Translations under genes and position numbers: made by a program | Source of the DNA: an uncultured Clostridium sp. | Lineage (GTDB): Bacteria; Bacillota; Clostridia; TANB77; CAG-508 | Length of the DNA: 64,000 nucleotides | Direction: 5' to 3' | Assembly: GCA_948469315.1 (NCBI GenBank) | Contig: CAOKLQ010000006.1 | Coordinates: 1 to 64,000 of the forward strand | Shown here: piece by piece, positions 36,597 through 47,047 of the stretch | Layout: each line of letters begins with the position of its first letter | Position numbering within the stretch: the stretch's first letter is position 1 | Notes under the pieces: generated by a model | Seen by the model: the letters and a program-made list of their open reading frames with translations, nothing else | What the model was told of the DNA's origin: nothing | Databases searched by the model: none

Positions 36597-37159
36597 GGAA
36601 AAACACCTTCTTTCAAACATTTAGTTAGTATCTTTAATTTTGGTATATATTCTTCATTTATAAATTTTTCATCATATTCTATAGGTATCATTTCAAGCCT
36701 GTTTTTATCTATTGAATTAAAATAGTTTGTATAATCATTTTCTTTTAATCCATAAGCAACTATAAATAGCTTTTTAATATTACTTGCATACATTTCTACT
36801 TGTGCTTGTCTCCAATACTGCTTTGATACTTTAAATTCTTTTTCAGCCTTATGTGTTTTTACTTCGTAAATACAAGTATCTGTGTTTCCATCTAAGTTAA
36901 CTCTTAATCTATCTATTATTATTTGTTTGTCCATTTCTAAATCTTCAATATCTAATGTTTCTAATATTTTATGCTCATAGTTGTTTCCTGCTTTTGTTGC
37001 TTCTGTTGAAAAATTATTTTTATTAAGTCCTAGTTTTTCTAGCCACCACTTTTCAAATGTTTTAGTTTTCCAATTTCCTACCACCATACTTGTATCTGAT
37101 GCACCTATATAATTACTTCTATCTTGACTTTGTATCAATGTTTGATAAATCTCTTTCAA
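36584..37159 (-). CDS. YqaJ-family phage exonuclease
   Basis: 191 aa. The PD-(D/E)XK layout is clear: IGASD, KAGNNYEHKILETL, NTDTCIYEVKTHK (catalytic D-x-E-x-K) and YWRQAQVEMYA. It resects double-stranded ends for the annealing protein encoded next to it. Confidence 0.85.
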   Translation of the reverse strand: MKEIYQTLIQSQDRSNYIGASDTSMVVGNWKTKTFEKWWLEKLGLNKNNFSTEATKAGNNYEHKILETLDIEDLEMDKQIIIDRLRVNLDGNTDTCIYEVKTHKAEKEFKVSKQYWRQAQVEMYASNIKKLFIVAYGLKENDYTNYFNSIDKNRLEMIPIEYDEKFINEEYIPKLKILTKCLKEGVFPCNL

Positions 37160-37763
37160 AATTGCTTAAAGTATCAAAATAACTAAATAATGCTTTTGCT
37201 TCATCTTCTGTTTTGTGAAGTTTTTCTGCTATTTCTTTTGTTGTTAATCCTTCTTTCATCTTTTTTGTATAAATTTGTTGACATCTTTCTTTAATTTTAA
37301 ATATGTCGTGTTTTGATAAATCGTCTTCCCAATTGTCTTTTTCATTTTTGAATTCTTCTTTTAGCCATAAATCAAATCCTAATCCTGTTCTTATTGCTAC
37401 ACCTTTAACAAACAACCTTGTTTGACAATTCCATAACCTTTGTTGGCTCATTGAATCATCTTTTACTGGATTACTTCCATTCATTACAGGACCTCTTTGA
37501 ATAAACTCTAAATCATCTATTACAATTCTTACTGCTGTTTCATATACTCTGTTTGTATTTCCTTTTGAATCTTTATATTCTTGTGTAGTCATATATAAAC
37601 TACTTCCTAATTCATTTACTACTGGTTCAAAATAAACCTTTTCTGCTCCATTCTCATGTAATAAATCTACTACTTTTGCCCAGTTTAAATAATCTGCATT
37701 ATCTCTTTTTTCTGTCCATTCGCTTACATCTATTTTTCTTAATTCTTTGTATTCTTTTAACAT
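37119..37763 (-). CDS. DUF1071 (Sak3-like) single-strand annealing protein
   Basis: 214 aa. YLNWAKVVDLLHENGAEKVY, MTTQEYKDSKGNTNRVYETA and MSQQRLWNCQTRLFVKGVAI are diagnostic for DUF1071/Sak3 annealing proteins. Paired with the exonuclease downstream (41-base overlap), forming a Red-like recombination pair. Confidence 0.85.
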   Translation of the reverse strand: MLKEYKELRKIDVSEWTEKRDNADYLNWAKVVDLLHENGAEKVYFEPVVNELGSSLYMTTQEYKDSKGNTNRVYETAVRIVIDDLEFIQRGPVMNGSNPVKDDSMSQQRLWNCQTRLFVKGVAIRTGLGFDLWLKEEFKNEKDNWEDDLSKHDIFKIKERCQQIYTKKMKEGLTTKEIAEKLHKTEDEAKALFSYFDTLSNFERDLSNIDTKSR

Positions 37764-37774
37764 TTATAAACCTC

Positions 37775-37897
37775 CTATAAATTTTTCCAAACTTCATCCG
37801 CTCTTTCAGCCTCAGCTTCATAATAAGCATCCCAGTCTGTGTTATATCTATTTACTTCATAATATTCTGTTATGTATTCACTTAAATTTTGTTCCAT
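37775..37897 (-). CDS. small acidic phage protein, 40 aa
   Basis: MEQNLSEYITEYYEVNRYNT..., very acidic. AGGAGGAA precedes the ATG (37895-37897). Position before the recombination pair; unknown role. Confidence 0.45.
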   Translation of the reverse strand: MEQNLSEYITEYYEVNRYNTDWDAYYEAEAERADEVWKNL

Positions 37898-37971
37898 TCT
37901 TCCTCCTAAATTTGACAATTTTATTTTGTTATGTTAATATAAAAATATCTTTATTTACTTATTAGGTTGAG

Positions 37972-38217
37972 TTAGTTTTGATTTGCGGTCTCTACTAACT
38001 CTTTTATTTTGTTAAAAATTGCTTGTTCATTATTGTATTTATTAGATATAGTTAATTTGTTTATTTGCTTTAGAACATCTTCAAGTTCTTCTTTTTCAAA
38101 TCTCAAATCTTTATTTTCTTCATATAACGCTTTGTTTTCTTGTGCTAAATCTCTTACTTGCCTTGCAAGTTCTACATTTCTTTTATGTACTTTATCTATT
38201 TCATTTATGTCTTGCAT
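37972..38217 (-). CDS. coiled-coil phage protein, 81 aa
   Basis: Start MQDINEIDKVHKRN at 38215-38217, after GGAGGAAGAG. Long coiled coil (QVRDLAQENKALYEENKDLR). Unknown function. Confidence 0.5.
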   Translation of the reverse strand: MQDINEIDKVHKRNVELARQVRDLAQENKALYEENKDLRFEKEELEDVLKQINKLTISNKYNNEQAIFNKIKELVETANQN

Positions 38218-38233
38218 ACTCTTCCTCCTTCCT

Positions 38234-38365
38234 TTAAAATACATATATTCCACTCTTAATTAAGAATGTTATAAACGTTAATGTTATTCCTGCCAGTCCT
38301 AATATTATCTTTGTTGCATCTATAAATCCTCTTTTGTATATTTGCTTTGCTTTTTTATTTGTCAT
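38234..38365 (-). CDS. small membrane protein, 43 aa
   Basis: MTNKKAKQIYKRGFIDATKI, then a transmembrane helix IILGLAGITLTFITFLI. AGGAGG site before the ATG. Its start overlaps the next gene's stop. Unknown role. Confidence 0.5.
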   Translation of the reverse strand: MTNKKAKQIYKRGFIDATKIILGLAGITLTFITFLIKSGIYVF

Positions 38366-38619
38366 TTGTTTTCCTCCTTTTTCATTTTTTCTACATACTC
38401 AATAATTTTTTTAGCCTTTTCTCCTTTTAGTTTTTCAATTTTAAATTCTACATTTGCATATTCTTCGTTTTTTGCTTCAAGATATCCTATTTTCTCTGAT
38501 ATCTTATTAGTTATTTCTAGTATTTCATCTATTAAGTCTGTATCAATTGTTTTCATATGTTCTTTACGTAAGTTATGCAAGTCTTCTCTTATTTGTTTTA
38601 ATGTTTGTATTTCTTCCAT
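38362..38619 (-). CDS. coiled-coil phage protein, 85 aa
   Basis: Acidic coiled coil (DEILEITNKISEKIGYLEAK). AGGAGGAAG precedes it. Unknown function; early operon. Confidence 0.5.
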   Translation of the reverse strand: MEEIQTLKQIREDLHNLRKEHMKTIDTDLIDEILEITNKISEKIGYLEAKNEEYANVEFKIEKLKGEKAKKIIEYVEKMKKEENK

Positions 38620-38646
38620 ACTCTTCCTCCTTTACTTTTTGTGGGG

Positions 38647-38850
38647 TTATGTAAAAATCTGTTGCATAATTTCAAATGCTTTGTCTTGATTTACTGATAT
38701 ACTTTTTTCTCCTGTTTTTATTACAGCGTCTTTAAAATCTGGTAGTGAAAGTATCCTATACGCTTGTGCTTTACTCATTGCATATTGTTCTGCAAATTCT
38801 TTTACTTTTACATATTTAGTTCTACTTCTACTACATACATTTGTTGCCAT
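38647..38850 (-). CDS. excisionase-like HTH protein
   Basis: 67 aa from MATNVCSRSRTKYVKVKEF (ATG 38848-38850, AGGAGGTG upstream). The winged-helix pattern VKEFAEQYAMSKAQAYRILS resembles HTH_17/excisionase proteins. First gene after the Cro-like gene in the early operon. Confidence 0.65.
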   Translation of the reverse strand: MATNVCSRSRTKYVKVKEFAEQYAMSKAQAYRILSLPDFKDAVIKTGEKSISVNQDKAFEIMQQIFT

Positions 38851-38892
38851 TATTTCACCTCCTTTTTTGATGTTCATCTTGAGATACTTTAT

Positions 38893-39117
38893 TTAATTCT
38901 TTCTTGTAGTACTTATTGTTCGTTGTATTGCTAAAAAAATTTGCACAATAGGTACTTTAAATATTTTTGCAAATATTGCTTTGGCTTTATCGCTTGGTGT
39001 TCTTTCTCCTCTTTCTATCATAGAAATATAATCCCTAGAATATCCAGATTTTTCAGCAAGCTGTTCTTGTGTCAATTTATTTTTTAAACGTAATTCCTTA
39101 AAAGTCATTTCTTTCAT
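38893..39117 (-). CDS. Cro-like XRE regulator
   Basis: 74 aa. HTH at residues 6-60: LRLKNKLTQEQLAEKSGYSR, then DYISMIERGERTPS. First gene of the leftward early transcript, divergent from the repressor at 39331. An AGGAGGTG site precedes the ATG. A 16-base repeat in its 3' end (38911-38926) recurs in its leader (39135-39150). Confidence 0.85.
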   Translation of the reverse strand: MKEMTFKELRLKNKLTQEQLAEKSGYSRDYISMIERGERTPSDKAKAIFAKIFKVPIVQIFLAIQRTISTTRKN

Positions 39118-39157
39118 TTTTTCACCTCCTACGCACTTATTGTTCGTTGTTGTTCGT

Positions 39158-39298
39158 ATTATATAGTACTATATGTTCTTTGTCAATACTTTTAAAAAAT
39201 TTTTTTCACAAAAATCTTGAAACCTTTATCGCTCTAAAGAACTTTTTTGTACAAATTGTTCTATTTCACTTTACAAATCGTACAAATTGTTATATAAT
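39158..39298. promoter_or_regulatory. divergent lysogeny-switch promoters and operators
   Basis: Leftward early promoter: TTGACA (39181-39186 on minus), 17-bp spacer, TATAAT (39158-39163). Rightward repressor promoter: TTTACA (39270-39275), 17-bp spacer, TATAAT (39293-39298). Two identical 12-mers GTACAAATTGTT (39249-39260 and 39280-39291) lie 31 bp apart, three helical turns, one inside the repressor promoter spacer: likely operators. Confidence 0.8.
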
Positions 39299-39330
39299 AT
39301 ATACTATCTTTTGAAAGGAAATAATTTATT

Positions 39331-39675
39331 ATGAATAGATTAAAAGAATTGCGAACAGAAAAAGGATTACTTCAATCTGACATTGCAAAAGTCATTAATA
39401 AAGGCGAAAGAATTGTTGGTTTTTATGAATCAGGAGAACGTGACCCTAGTACAGAAACTTTATCAATTCTTGCTGATTACTTTAATGTTTCAATAGATTA
39501 TATTTTGTGCAAAACTGACATCAGAAATCCTGGAGAGCAAATAGACGATGTTTTGAATGAAGCAATGATAGGTATGTCGAAAAAAGATTATGAAAATTTG
39601 ACAGAAACTCAAAAAAAACAAATTAGAGATTTTGCATTGTTTGTAAAAAAACAAAGTGAAGGAGATAGTAAGTAA
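39331..39675 (+). CDS. CI-like XRE repressor
   Basis: 114 aa. HTH at about 4-60 (LRTEKGLLQSDIAKVINKGE, then RIVGFYESGERDPSTETL) and a helical C-terminus. Divergent from the Cro-like gene and followed by an ImmA-like protease gene, the standard layout of a Firmicutes phage immunity region. AAAGGAAAT precedes the start. Confidence 0.9.
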   Translation: MNRLKELRTEKGLLQSDIAKVINKGERIVGFYESGERDPSTETLSILADYFNVSIDYILCKTDIRNPGEQIDDVLNEAMIGMSKKDYENLTETQKKQIRDFALFVKKQSEGDSK

Positions 39676-39676
39676 A

Positions 39677-40156
39677 ATGGGGTTATTCAATTTTATAAGT
39701 AAAAGTACTATTATTGATTTAGATGGAGTACCTATAAATATAAACAATAAAAGACAAGCTCAGTTTTATGCTGAGCAATTTCTAAAGCACTGCTATGAAT
39801 CAACAAACCTAGTAAATAAAACTAAAACTCCTCATGTATTTTTTGAAAGATATGATTATTTAATTAAACAAACCGAAAATTTAGCTAAATTAGAAATATT
39901 TTTAAAATTTAGTGGTAGAAAACCTTCTAGTACTCTTATATACTTAAAAAAATCTAAAGAAAAAGAAACTAATACTATGATAGGAAGAGCATGGGAGAAT
40001 TTAGATATTAAACTTTCTAAATTAAAAACAACTAAAGGAAAAGAAAATGCTATAAATAAACTTATGGAGGAATTTCAATCTTATCTAGATAAGATGACAC
40101 AATCTAACATAGAGTTATGCACTTCTTATTATAATACTTTTATCGGTAATATTTAG
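39677..40156 (+). CDS. hypothetical immunity-region protein, 159 aa
   Basis: Start MGLFNFISKSTIIDLDGVPI at 39677-39679, after GGAGATAG and one base past the repressor stop. Helical and charged. Genes of this kind lie between repressor and ImmA in several Clostridium phages; function unknown. Confidence 0.6.
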   Translation: MGLFNFISKSTIIDLDGVPININNKRQAQFYAEQFLKHCYESTNLVNKTKTPHVFFERYDYLIKQTENLAKLEIFLKFSGRKPSSTLIYLKKSKEKETNTMIGRAWENLDIKLSKLKTTKGKENAINKLMEEFQSYLDKMTQSNIELCTSYYNTFIGNI

Positions 40157-40170
40157 CTTGGAGGCAAACA

Positions 40171-40591
40171 ATGAATTTAAATTATTTATATGATATTGCA
40201 GAAAAAGAACATATAAATATCTATAATTGGCAGATAGAAGATTGTAATGGTATTTATTTAAATTACGATAAGATAAATGCTATAGCACTTAATTATGATA
40301 AATTAGGAACTTATATAGAAGAAAAATGTACTTTAGCTGAAGAATTAGGACATTTTTATATGGACGCTACCTATCCTGCTTCTTGTACAAATAAAATTTT
40401 AATTGATAAACAAGAATATCGTGCTAAAAAGTGGTCTTACTATGTGCTAATTCCTTTTGAGAATTTACGTAGAGCAATTTTAAATCGGAATTAATACAAT
40501 TTATGGTCTAGCAGATTATTTTGAGGTTACAGAAGAATATATGAATAATGCAATTAATTTTTATAAAGAAAAATATAGATTTATATACTAA
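40171..40591 (+). CDS. ImmA/IrrE-family metallopeptidase (CGG +1 site, plus strand)
   Basis: 139 aa corrected. The zinc motif here is AEELGHFY with a preceding CTLAEEL helix; the usual HExxH is replaced by AEELGH, so the first His is missing. At 40486-40488 (AAT CGG AAT TAA) skipping C gives AILNGINTIYGLADYFEVTE, the conserved C-terminal helix of the family, and a stop at 40589-40591. It probably cleaves the repressor upon induction. This is the only plus-strand CGG case and shows that the rule follows the sense strand of the gene. AGGAGGCAAAC precedes the ATG. Confidence 0.8.
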
Positions 40592-40635
40592 AGATAAGTT
40601 GTAATATACTTATCTTATTTTATAGGAGGTTCAGT

Positions 40636-41760
40636 ATGGCTAAATTTACATATACAACAAGAGCAGATGGTAGACTTGTCAAAAAAGTTACGATTGATAA
40701 AAAACCAATATTTTTATATTCACACGATAAAGAAGATCTAAAAGAACAATATATTACTCTATTAAATGATGTGAAGAATAATGAGCTATTAAAAACTAAC
40801 AATTACAATGTTTCTCAATATTCAGATATATGGTATGAAAACTATATAAAACCAACCAAACTTGATAATTCTACTAAAAAAATGTATCAAGATTGTATTA
40901 GACTTTATATAAAACCTGAAATTGGTCATATAAAATTAAAAAACTTGACTGATTTAGATATAACTCAAATGATTAATACTATGACTAATAATGGTATTAC
41001 TAGACGTAGAGAAGTTACAATACAAACTTTAAGACAAATTTTAAATAAAGCTATTGATAATGACTTGCTGAAAAAGAATGTAGCAAATACTGTTAAAGTA
41101 ATAAAACATACTTCTGAAGAACAGAAACCTCTGGCTCAAAATATAATAGATTTAATACTTGAAATGCCTCTTGATTTAGACAATACTGTTTTTATGATGA
41201 AATTTATTTTAACTACTGGCTTACGTCCTGAAGAAGTAAGTCCTCTACAATATAAGGATATTATAGATACTCAATTTATTTCTATAAATAAAGTAGTAGA
41301 CTTAGATAGTAAAGAATTGACTATAGATAATTTCACAAAAAATAAAGATAAACGTCAAGTGCCACTAATAGATTATATTTATAATGAGTTACTAAAAAGA
41401 AAAGAAATTGCACAAAATAAATTAATTTTTCCAAATAGGTTTGGAAAATTAAAATCTCGTTCTTCTTTTAGAAGAGATTTAGAAAGATTTTTAAAAACTC
41501 TAAATATTTATTATGAGCAAAAACAAAAAGAAATTAACAAAGATTTTAAATTAACAAAAGAAAATCAAATTTCTTTTACTTTATATCAATTAAGACATAC
41601 GTATGCTTGTATACTTCACAAAGCAGGAATTCCTCTAAAAGAAGCACAGAGTTTTACAGGACATAAAGATTTAAAAGTATTGATAAATATTTACACTCAT
41701 TTAGATGAAGAAGATATAAAAAAAGCTTCTAATCAACTTAATAGCTTCTTGAAAATCTGA
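40636..41760 (+). CDS. tyrosine integrase
   Basis: 374 aa. N-terminal AP2-like arm-binding region (TTRADGRLVKKVTIDKKPIF), SAM-like core (YSDIWYENYIKPTKLD), and catalytic domain with Arg in TTGLRPEE, YQLRHTYAC (box II, with Tyr replacing the first His), His in TGHKD and Tyr in NIYTHLDEED. It ends about 110 bases from the tRNA-Phe att site, which it presumably uses. AGGAGG site upstream. Confidence 0.95.
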   Translation: MAKFTYTTRADGRLVKKVTIDKKPIFLYSHDKEDLKEQYITLLNDVKNNELLKTNNYNVSQYSDIWYENYIKPTKLDNSTKKMYQDCIRLYIKPEIGHIKLKNLTDLDITQMINTMTNNGITRRREVTIQTLRQILNKAIDNDLLKKNVANTVKVIKHTSEEQKPLAQNIIDLILEMPLDLDNTVFMMKFILTTGLRPEEVSPLQYKDIIDTQFISINKVVDLDSKELTIDNFTKNKDKRQVPLIDYIYNELLKRKEIAQNKLIFPNRFGKLKSRSSFRRDLERFLKTLNIYYEQKQKEINKDFKLTKENQISFTLYQLRHTYACILHKAGIPLKEAQSFTGHKDLKVLINIYTHLDEEDIKKASNQLNSFLKI

Positions 41761-41833
41761 CAACTTTTTTGACAACTTTTTGTATAGAAAAATGATAAAA
41801 AATAGACAAAATAGAAAGATATTTAAAAAAATC

Positions 41834-41867
41834 AAAAAACCGTTATATCTATTGATATAGCGGTTTT
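41834..41867. terminator. terminator between integrase and tRNA-Phe
   Basis: Ten-bp stem CCGTTATATC / GATATAGCGG flanked by T-runs on both strands. It can end the integrase transcript and, on minus, the tRNA transcript: the prophage thus supplies a replacement for the terminator displaced to 72-114. Confidence 0.8.
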
Positions 41868-41869
41868 GT

Positions 41870-41920
41870 TTGGTGCCTTCACCTGGAATCGAACCAGGGA
41901 CACAAGGATTTTCAGTCCTT
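41870..41920. repeat. prophage attachment site, right copy (att)
   Basis: The 51 bp are identical to 187-237 and overlap the 3' part of the functional tRNA-Phe gene. The prophage end restores the tRNA sequence, so tRNA-Phe remains intact after integration. Confidence 0.95.
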
Positions 41921-41946
41921 TGCTCTACCAACTGAGCTATAAAGGC
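41871..41946 (-). tRNA. tRNA-Phe (GAA)
   Basis: 76 nt cloverleaf with encoded CCA. Acceptor GCCTTTA pairs with TGAAGGC; anticodon GAA in GGACTGAAAATCC. It is the integration site of the prophage. Confidence 0.97.
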
Positions 41947-41991
41947 TTATATATAAAAAAGTGTGCTTATTCACACTTTTTTATTTTTAAA

Positions 41992-42068
41992 TGGCGACCT
42001 GGAACGGGCTCGAACCGTCGACCTCTAGCGTGACAGGCTAGCGTTCTAACCAACTGAACTACCGGGCC
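41992..42068 (-). tRNA. tRNA-Asp (GTC)
   Basis: 77 nt with encoded CCA. Anticodon loop CCTGTCACG gives GTC. One C-A mismatch in the acceptor stem is visible. Part of the Val-Asp-Phe tRNA cluster. Confidence 0.95.
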
Positions 42069-42077
42069 ATAAAAAGA

Positions 42078-42153
42078 TGGTGGTCGCTATAGGGCTCGAA
42101 CCTATGACCCCCTGCTTGTAAGGCAGATGCTCTCCCAGCTGAGCTAAGCGACC
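42078..42153 (-). tRNA. tRNA-Val (TAC)
   Basis: 76 nt with encoded CCA. Acceptor GGTCGCT pairs with AGCGACC; anticodon loop CTTACAA gives TAC. First tRNA of the leftward cluster. Confidence 0.97.
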
Positions 42154-42343
42154 TTGTTCTTTTAACATTTTTTAGTATACTAAATTTTTCTTAAACTGTC
42201 AATACATTTTAAAAATTTTTTTAATTTGTTCTTAAGTAGTAAATTATGTGCTCTTTAAATAACATATTAAATTACAATTAAAAACATGATATCAGATGGC
42301 TGTATAATTATATTTTTATTATTTACAAATTATAACTCAAAAA

Positions 42344-42373
42344 TAAGAAGAATGTAACTCAAAAGTTACATTC
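42344..42373 (-). terminator. terminator of the HU gene
   Basis: Ten-bp stem GAATGTAACT / AGTTACATTC; on minus it is followed by a T-rich tract. It lies 35 bases past the HU stop. The rest of 42154-42343 shows no gene. Confidence 0.75.
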
Positions 42374-42407
42374 TTTATATGAATTCATATATTTATATTA
42401 ACAAATT

Positions 42408-42686
42408 CTATTTTTTATTAACTAAATCTTTTAATGCTTTACCAGCTTTGAATACTGGAGCTTTTGATGCTGGTATTTTAATTTCTTCTTTAGTTTGTGG
42501 GTTTCTACCTTTTCTAGCAGCTCTTTTTCTTACTTCGAAAGAACCAAATCCAACTAATTGAACTTTGTCTCCTTTTACTAATGCTTCTGTTACAACATCA
42601 ACTAATGCATTAACTGATGCTTCAGCACTTTTTTTTGTTTCTCCTGTTTTAGCAGCGATAGCTGCTATTAAATCAGCTTTGTTCAT
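42408..42686 (-). CDS. hup: DNA-binding protein HU
   Basis: 92 aa, full HU length. [40 protein letters not shown] (beta arms) and [14 protein letters not shown] are canonical. AGGAGGTAA site before the ATG. A homodimeric nucleoid protein that bends DNA. Confidence 0.97.
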   Translation of the reverse strand: MNKADLIAAIAAKTGETKKSAEASVNALVDVVTEALVKGDKVQLVGFGSFEVRKRAARKGRNPQTKEEIKIPASKAPVFKAGKALKDLVNKK

Positions 42687-42833
42687 TTAAATTACCTCCT
42701 ATGATTTTGTTATGTAGGGCTAAGTTATAGTATCTTAGCCTACTATACAAGTTATTCGCCAATTTTTGATAAAATCCTTCTTTATTTTTAAACTTTTTTT
42801 ATTTTTTCCTTGATATATTAATAAATTTTAGTA

Positions 42834-44477
42834 TTACCTATATATTTTTTCTTTTTTATTTTTATATATACCTATCTTTTTAAGTATTTGATATAACTGA
42901 ATTCCAAAGGGAAGCTTTATTATTTCTTCTTCTGAAAAAAGTTTCAAAATAATTATTGTAATAAAATAAATTATTACTGCACAAATCAATGTTATTATTG
43001 TAACCAATTTTTCTAATATTATTCCTTTTAATAAATTTAATATAGAATATGAACATATACACATAATTATTGAAGCCAAAATTGGTTTAAAAATATATTT
43101 TATAAACGTTAATTTTATATTTGTTATATTTTTTAAATATTTATATGATACTACAAATGCTATAAAATTACATAGAACAGTTCCTACTACTGCTCCTTTA
43201 ATTCCTATAGATGGTATTTTTATTAAAACAATATTACAAAGTATTTTTACTAGAATTCCTATTCCAAAAGCTTTTGCTGGTATAAGTTCTTTACCTAGCC
43301 CTTGCAATGCTCCACTTATTGTTTGTGCAAGTATTATAAAAACTATTGAAATTGAGCTTATTTGCAATATCTCTATTCCTCTATTTGCATTTGGAAATAA
43401 CAAATCTAATATCTGTTTTGCATATATATTCATTCCTATTGTACATGGAACTCCAATTATTATTCCTATTAATAATGAAAAACTAATTTTTTCTTTAATT
43501 TCTTTTAAATTATTTGTTGCATTTGCCGCTGATATTGCTGGAACTAAAGCAGTTGCAAATGCAAGATTAAAAGAAAGCGGAAAAGCAACTAAAGTTTCTA
43601 TTTTTCCACTTAAAATTCCATATTGAATTTTTGCCTCTGAAATACTTAAAAAGTTCTTAAGTTCTCTTACAACTGTGATAGAATCTATATTCTTAGTTAA
43701 AGATGCCATAATTGAACTTAAAGCAATTGGAATTGAAACTTTTAAAATATTTTTAATTATTTGACTTACTCTTTCATATTTGTAATTAACACTTTTATGT
43801 ATTTGATCTCCAATTTTTTTTCTACATAAATAATAGTAGTATACTAAATAAATAAATCCCAAAAATGTTGCTAAACTTGTTGCTATTGTTGCTCCTGATG
43901 CCATATATTTTGTAGATATTTTTGAAATTTTTGCAATTAGTTCAACTATTACTATTGTAAAACACGTTTTTCCTACTTGTTCTATTATTTGAGATTTAGC
44001 TGTTGCCTCCATATTTTCCATTCCATTAAAATATCCCCTTAATACTGATGCTACTGCAACAAAAAATACTGCAGGTGATAATACCTTTAATGTTATTTTA
44101 GCTTCTGGAATTTGCAAAAGTATATTTGAAATATAATTTGCTCCTAAAAATAACATAGCTGTTCCTACAAGACCTATTATAGAAAATGTTGCAAGAGAAA
44201 TTTTAAAAATTCTATTTGCACCTCTAAAATCTCCAACAGCTAATCTTTCAGATACCATCTTTGATATTGCATTTGGAACACCTATCGAAGACAAAGTAAG
44301 AAGCATTGCATATATTTGATAGCCACTTGAATATATTGCATTTCCACTATCTCCAAATCCTTCTCTATTTACTAAATATAATGTATATACTAGTCCCAAT
44401 ATTTTTGTAAGTCCCTGTGATATTATTAATATTATTATTCCTTCTATAAATCCGTTTTTCTTAATTTTTGCTTGCAA
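42834..44477 (-). CDS. SpoVB/MurJ-like lipid flippase (MOP superfamily)
   Basis: 547 aa with about 14 hydrophobic segments. The N-terminus (GIIILIISQGLTKILGLVYT) and the SGAIVSKMVSERLAVGDFRG-like segment (here SKMVSERLAVGDFRGANRIF) match the stage V sporulation protein B/polysaccharide flippase family. It likely flips a lipid-linked cell-wall or spore-cortex precursor. Stands alone, with a promoter-length gap on each side. Confidence 0.85.
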   Translation of the reverse strand: MQAKIKKNGFIEGIIILIISQGLTKILGLVYTLYLVNREGFGDSGNAIYSSGYQIYAMLLTLSSIGVPNAISKMVSERLAVGDFRGANRIFKISLATFSIIGLVGTAMLFLGANYISNILLQIPEAKITLKVLSPAVFFVAVASVLRGYFNGMENMEATAKSQIIEQVGKTCFTIVIVELIAKISKISTKYMASGATIATSLATFLGFIYLVYYYYLCRKKIGDQIHKSVNYKYERVSQIIKNILKVSIPIALSSIMASLTKNIDSITVVRELKNFLSISEAKIQYGILSGKIETLVAFPLSFNLAFATALVPAISAANATNNLKEIKEKISFSLLIGIIIGVPCTIGMNIYAKQILDLLFPNANRGIEILQISSISIVFIILAQTISGALQGLGKELIPAKAFGIGILVKILCNIVLIKIPSIGIKGAVVGTVLCNFIAFVVSYKYLKNITNIKLTFIKYIFKPILASIIMCICSYSILNLLKGIILEKLVTIITLICAVIIYFITIIILKLFSEEEIIKLPFGIQLYQILKKIGIYKNKKEKIYR

Positions 44478-44656
44478 TTTTTTATTCCTTTCGGTTTTGT
44501 TTTATATATAATATTAATACAAAAATTTTTATATTACTTATATTGTAAATATATTTTTAGATTTAACATTTATATTCCGTTTTCTAAAATACTCTATGAA
44601 TTTTTTTTATTATTTTGATAATACTAAATCTATAATATAATTTTTGGGAGGTTTGT

Positions 44657-45094
44657 ATGGAAAATAATAATTTAAATGTTTTAGATGAGATAAATAAAGG
44701 ATCTACTATGGGAATGGATGCTATTAATTATGTTTTAGATAAAGTAGAAGATACTACTTTTAAAAAGGTTTTAGATGTTGAGTACAATAAATACAGAGAT
44801 ATTTCTAATAGAGTTAATGAAATTTATAATAATTATACCGTTGAAAAAGAGCCACATAAAACAAATGCTATGAACAAAATGATGACTTGGTATGGAATTC
44901 AAATGAATACTATGAATGATAAAAGTAATTCTAAAATTGCTAAGCTTCTTATGCAAGGTACTAATATGGGAATTATTGAAGGTAGAAAACTTCTAAATCA
45001 TAACAATAATTTACCTAAAGATATTAATACTGTTTTAAATGATTTTGTTGTTATGCAAGAAGATAGTGTTGAGACTTTGAAGAAGTATTTATAA
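44657..45094 (+). CDS. four-helix (ferritin-like) hypothetical protein
   Basis: 145 aa, all helical. The repeated pattern (DAINYVLDKVEDTTFKKVLD, then KIAKLLMQGTNMGIIEGRKL) resembles ferritin-like four-helix proteins of the DUF2383/PA2169 type. Strong GGGAGGT site upstream. Probably monocistronic; function unknown. Confidence 0.6.
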   Translation: MENNNLNVLDEINKGSTMGMDAINYVLDKVEDTTFKKVLDVEYNKYRDISNRVNEIYNNYTVEKEPHKTNAMNKMMTWYGIQMNTMNDKSNSKIAKLLMQGTNMGIIEGRKLLNHNNNLPKDINTVLNDFVVMQEDSVETLKKYL

Positions 45095-45159
45095 AATATA
45101 GAAAACTAGAATAATTAAGATTAACTTATTATTCTAGCTTTTTTATATCTATATTTTTG

Positions 45160-45350
45160 TTTTTAAAAGGCCAAGGGCCCTGCCCTTACCTTTTAATCCC
45201 ATCCCGCTTAAGACACTTTTAGTTTCTTAAGAATCTTTCAAAGGGTTTGTTTATAAATTTTATTTTTGTTCTTGCTCGCTCCTCCCCAATGGCATTGTAA
45301 CAAGCTTCGCTTTAACAATGCTCATCGGTCCCCACAAACAGCTCGCAAGT
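45160..45350. ncRNA. structured intergenic element, copy 1
   Basis: About 190 bases nearly identical in plan to 47915-48102. Read on minus, three hairpins are visible: GCATTGTTAAAGC/GCTTGTTACAATGC; CTTAAGAAACT/AGTGTCTTAAG; and AAGGGC/GCCCTT near the end. The 20-nt block CCCCACAAACAGCTCGCAAG (plus) is identical in both copies. Located 22 bases past metG. No ORF. Changes between copies often preserve pairing, so it is probably a structured RNA or RNA-bearing repeat. Confidence 0.6.
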
Positions 45351-45371
45351 TCTAATTTTTACATATATATT

Positions 45372-47004
<1,633 letters not shown>

Positions 47005-47047
47005 CTAATTATACCATATGGTTTTTAGTTTGTATATTAGGTTTATG

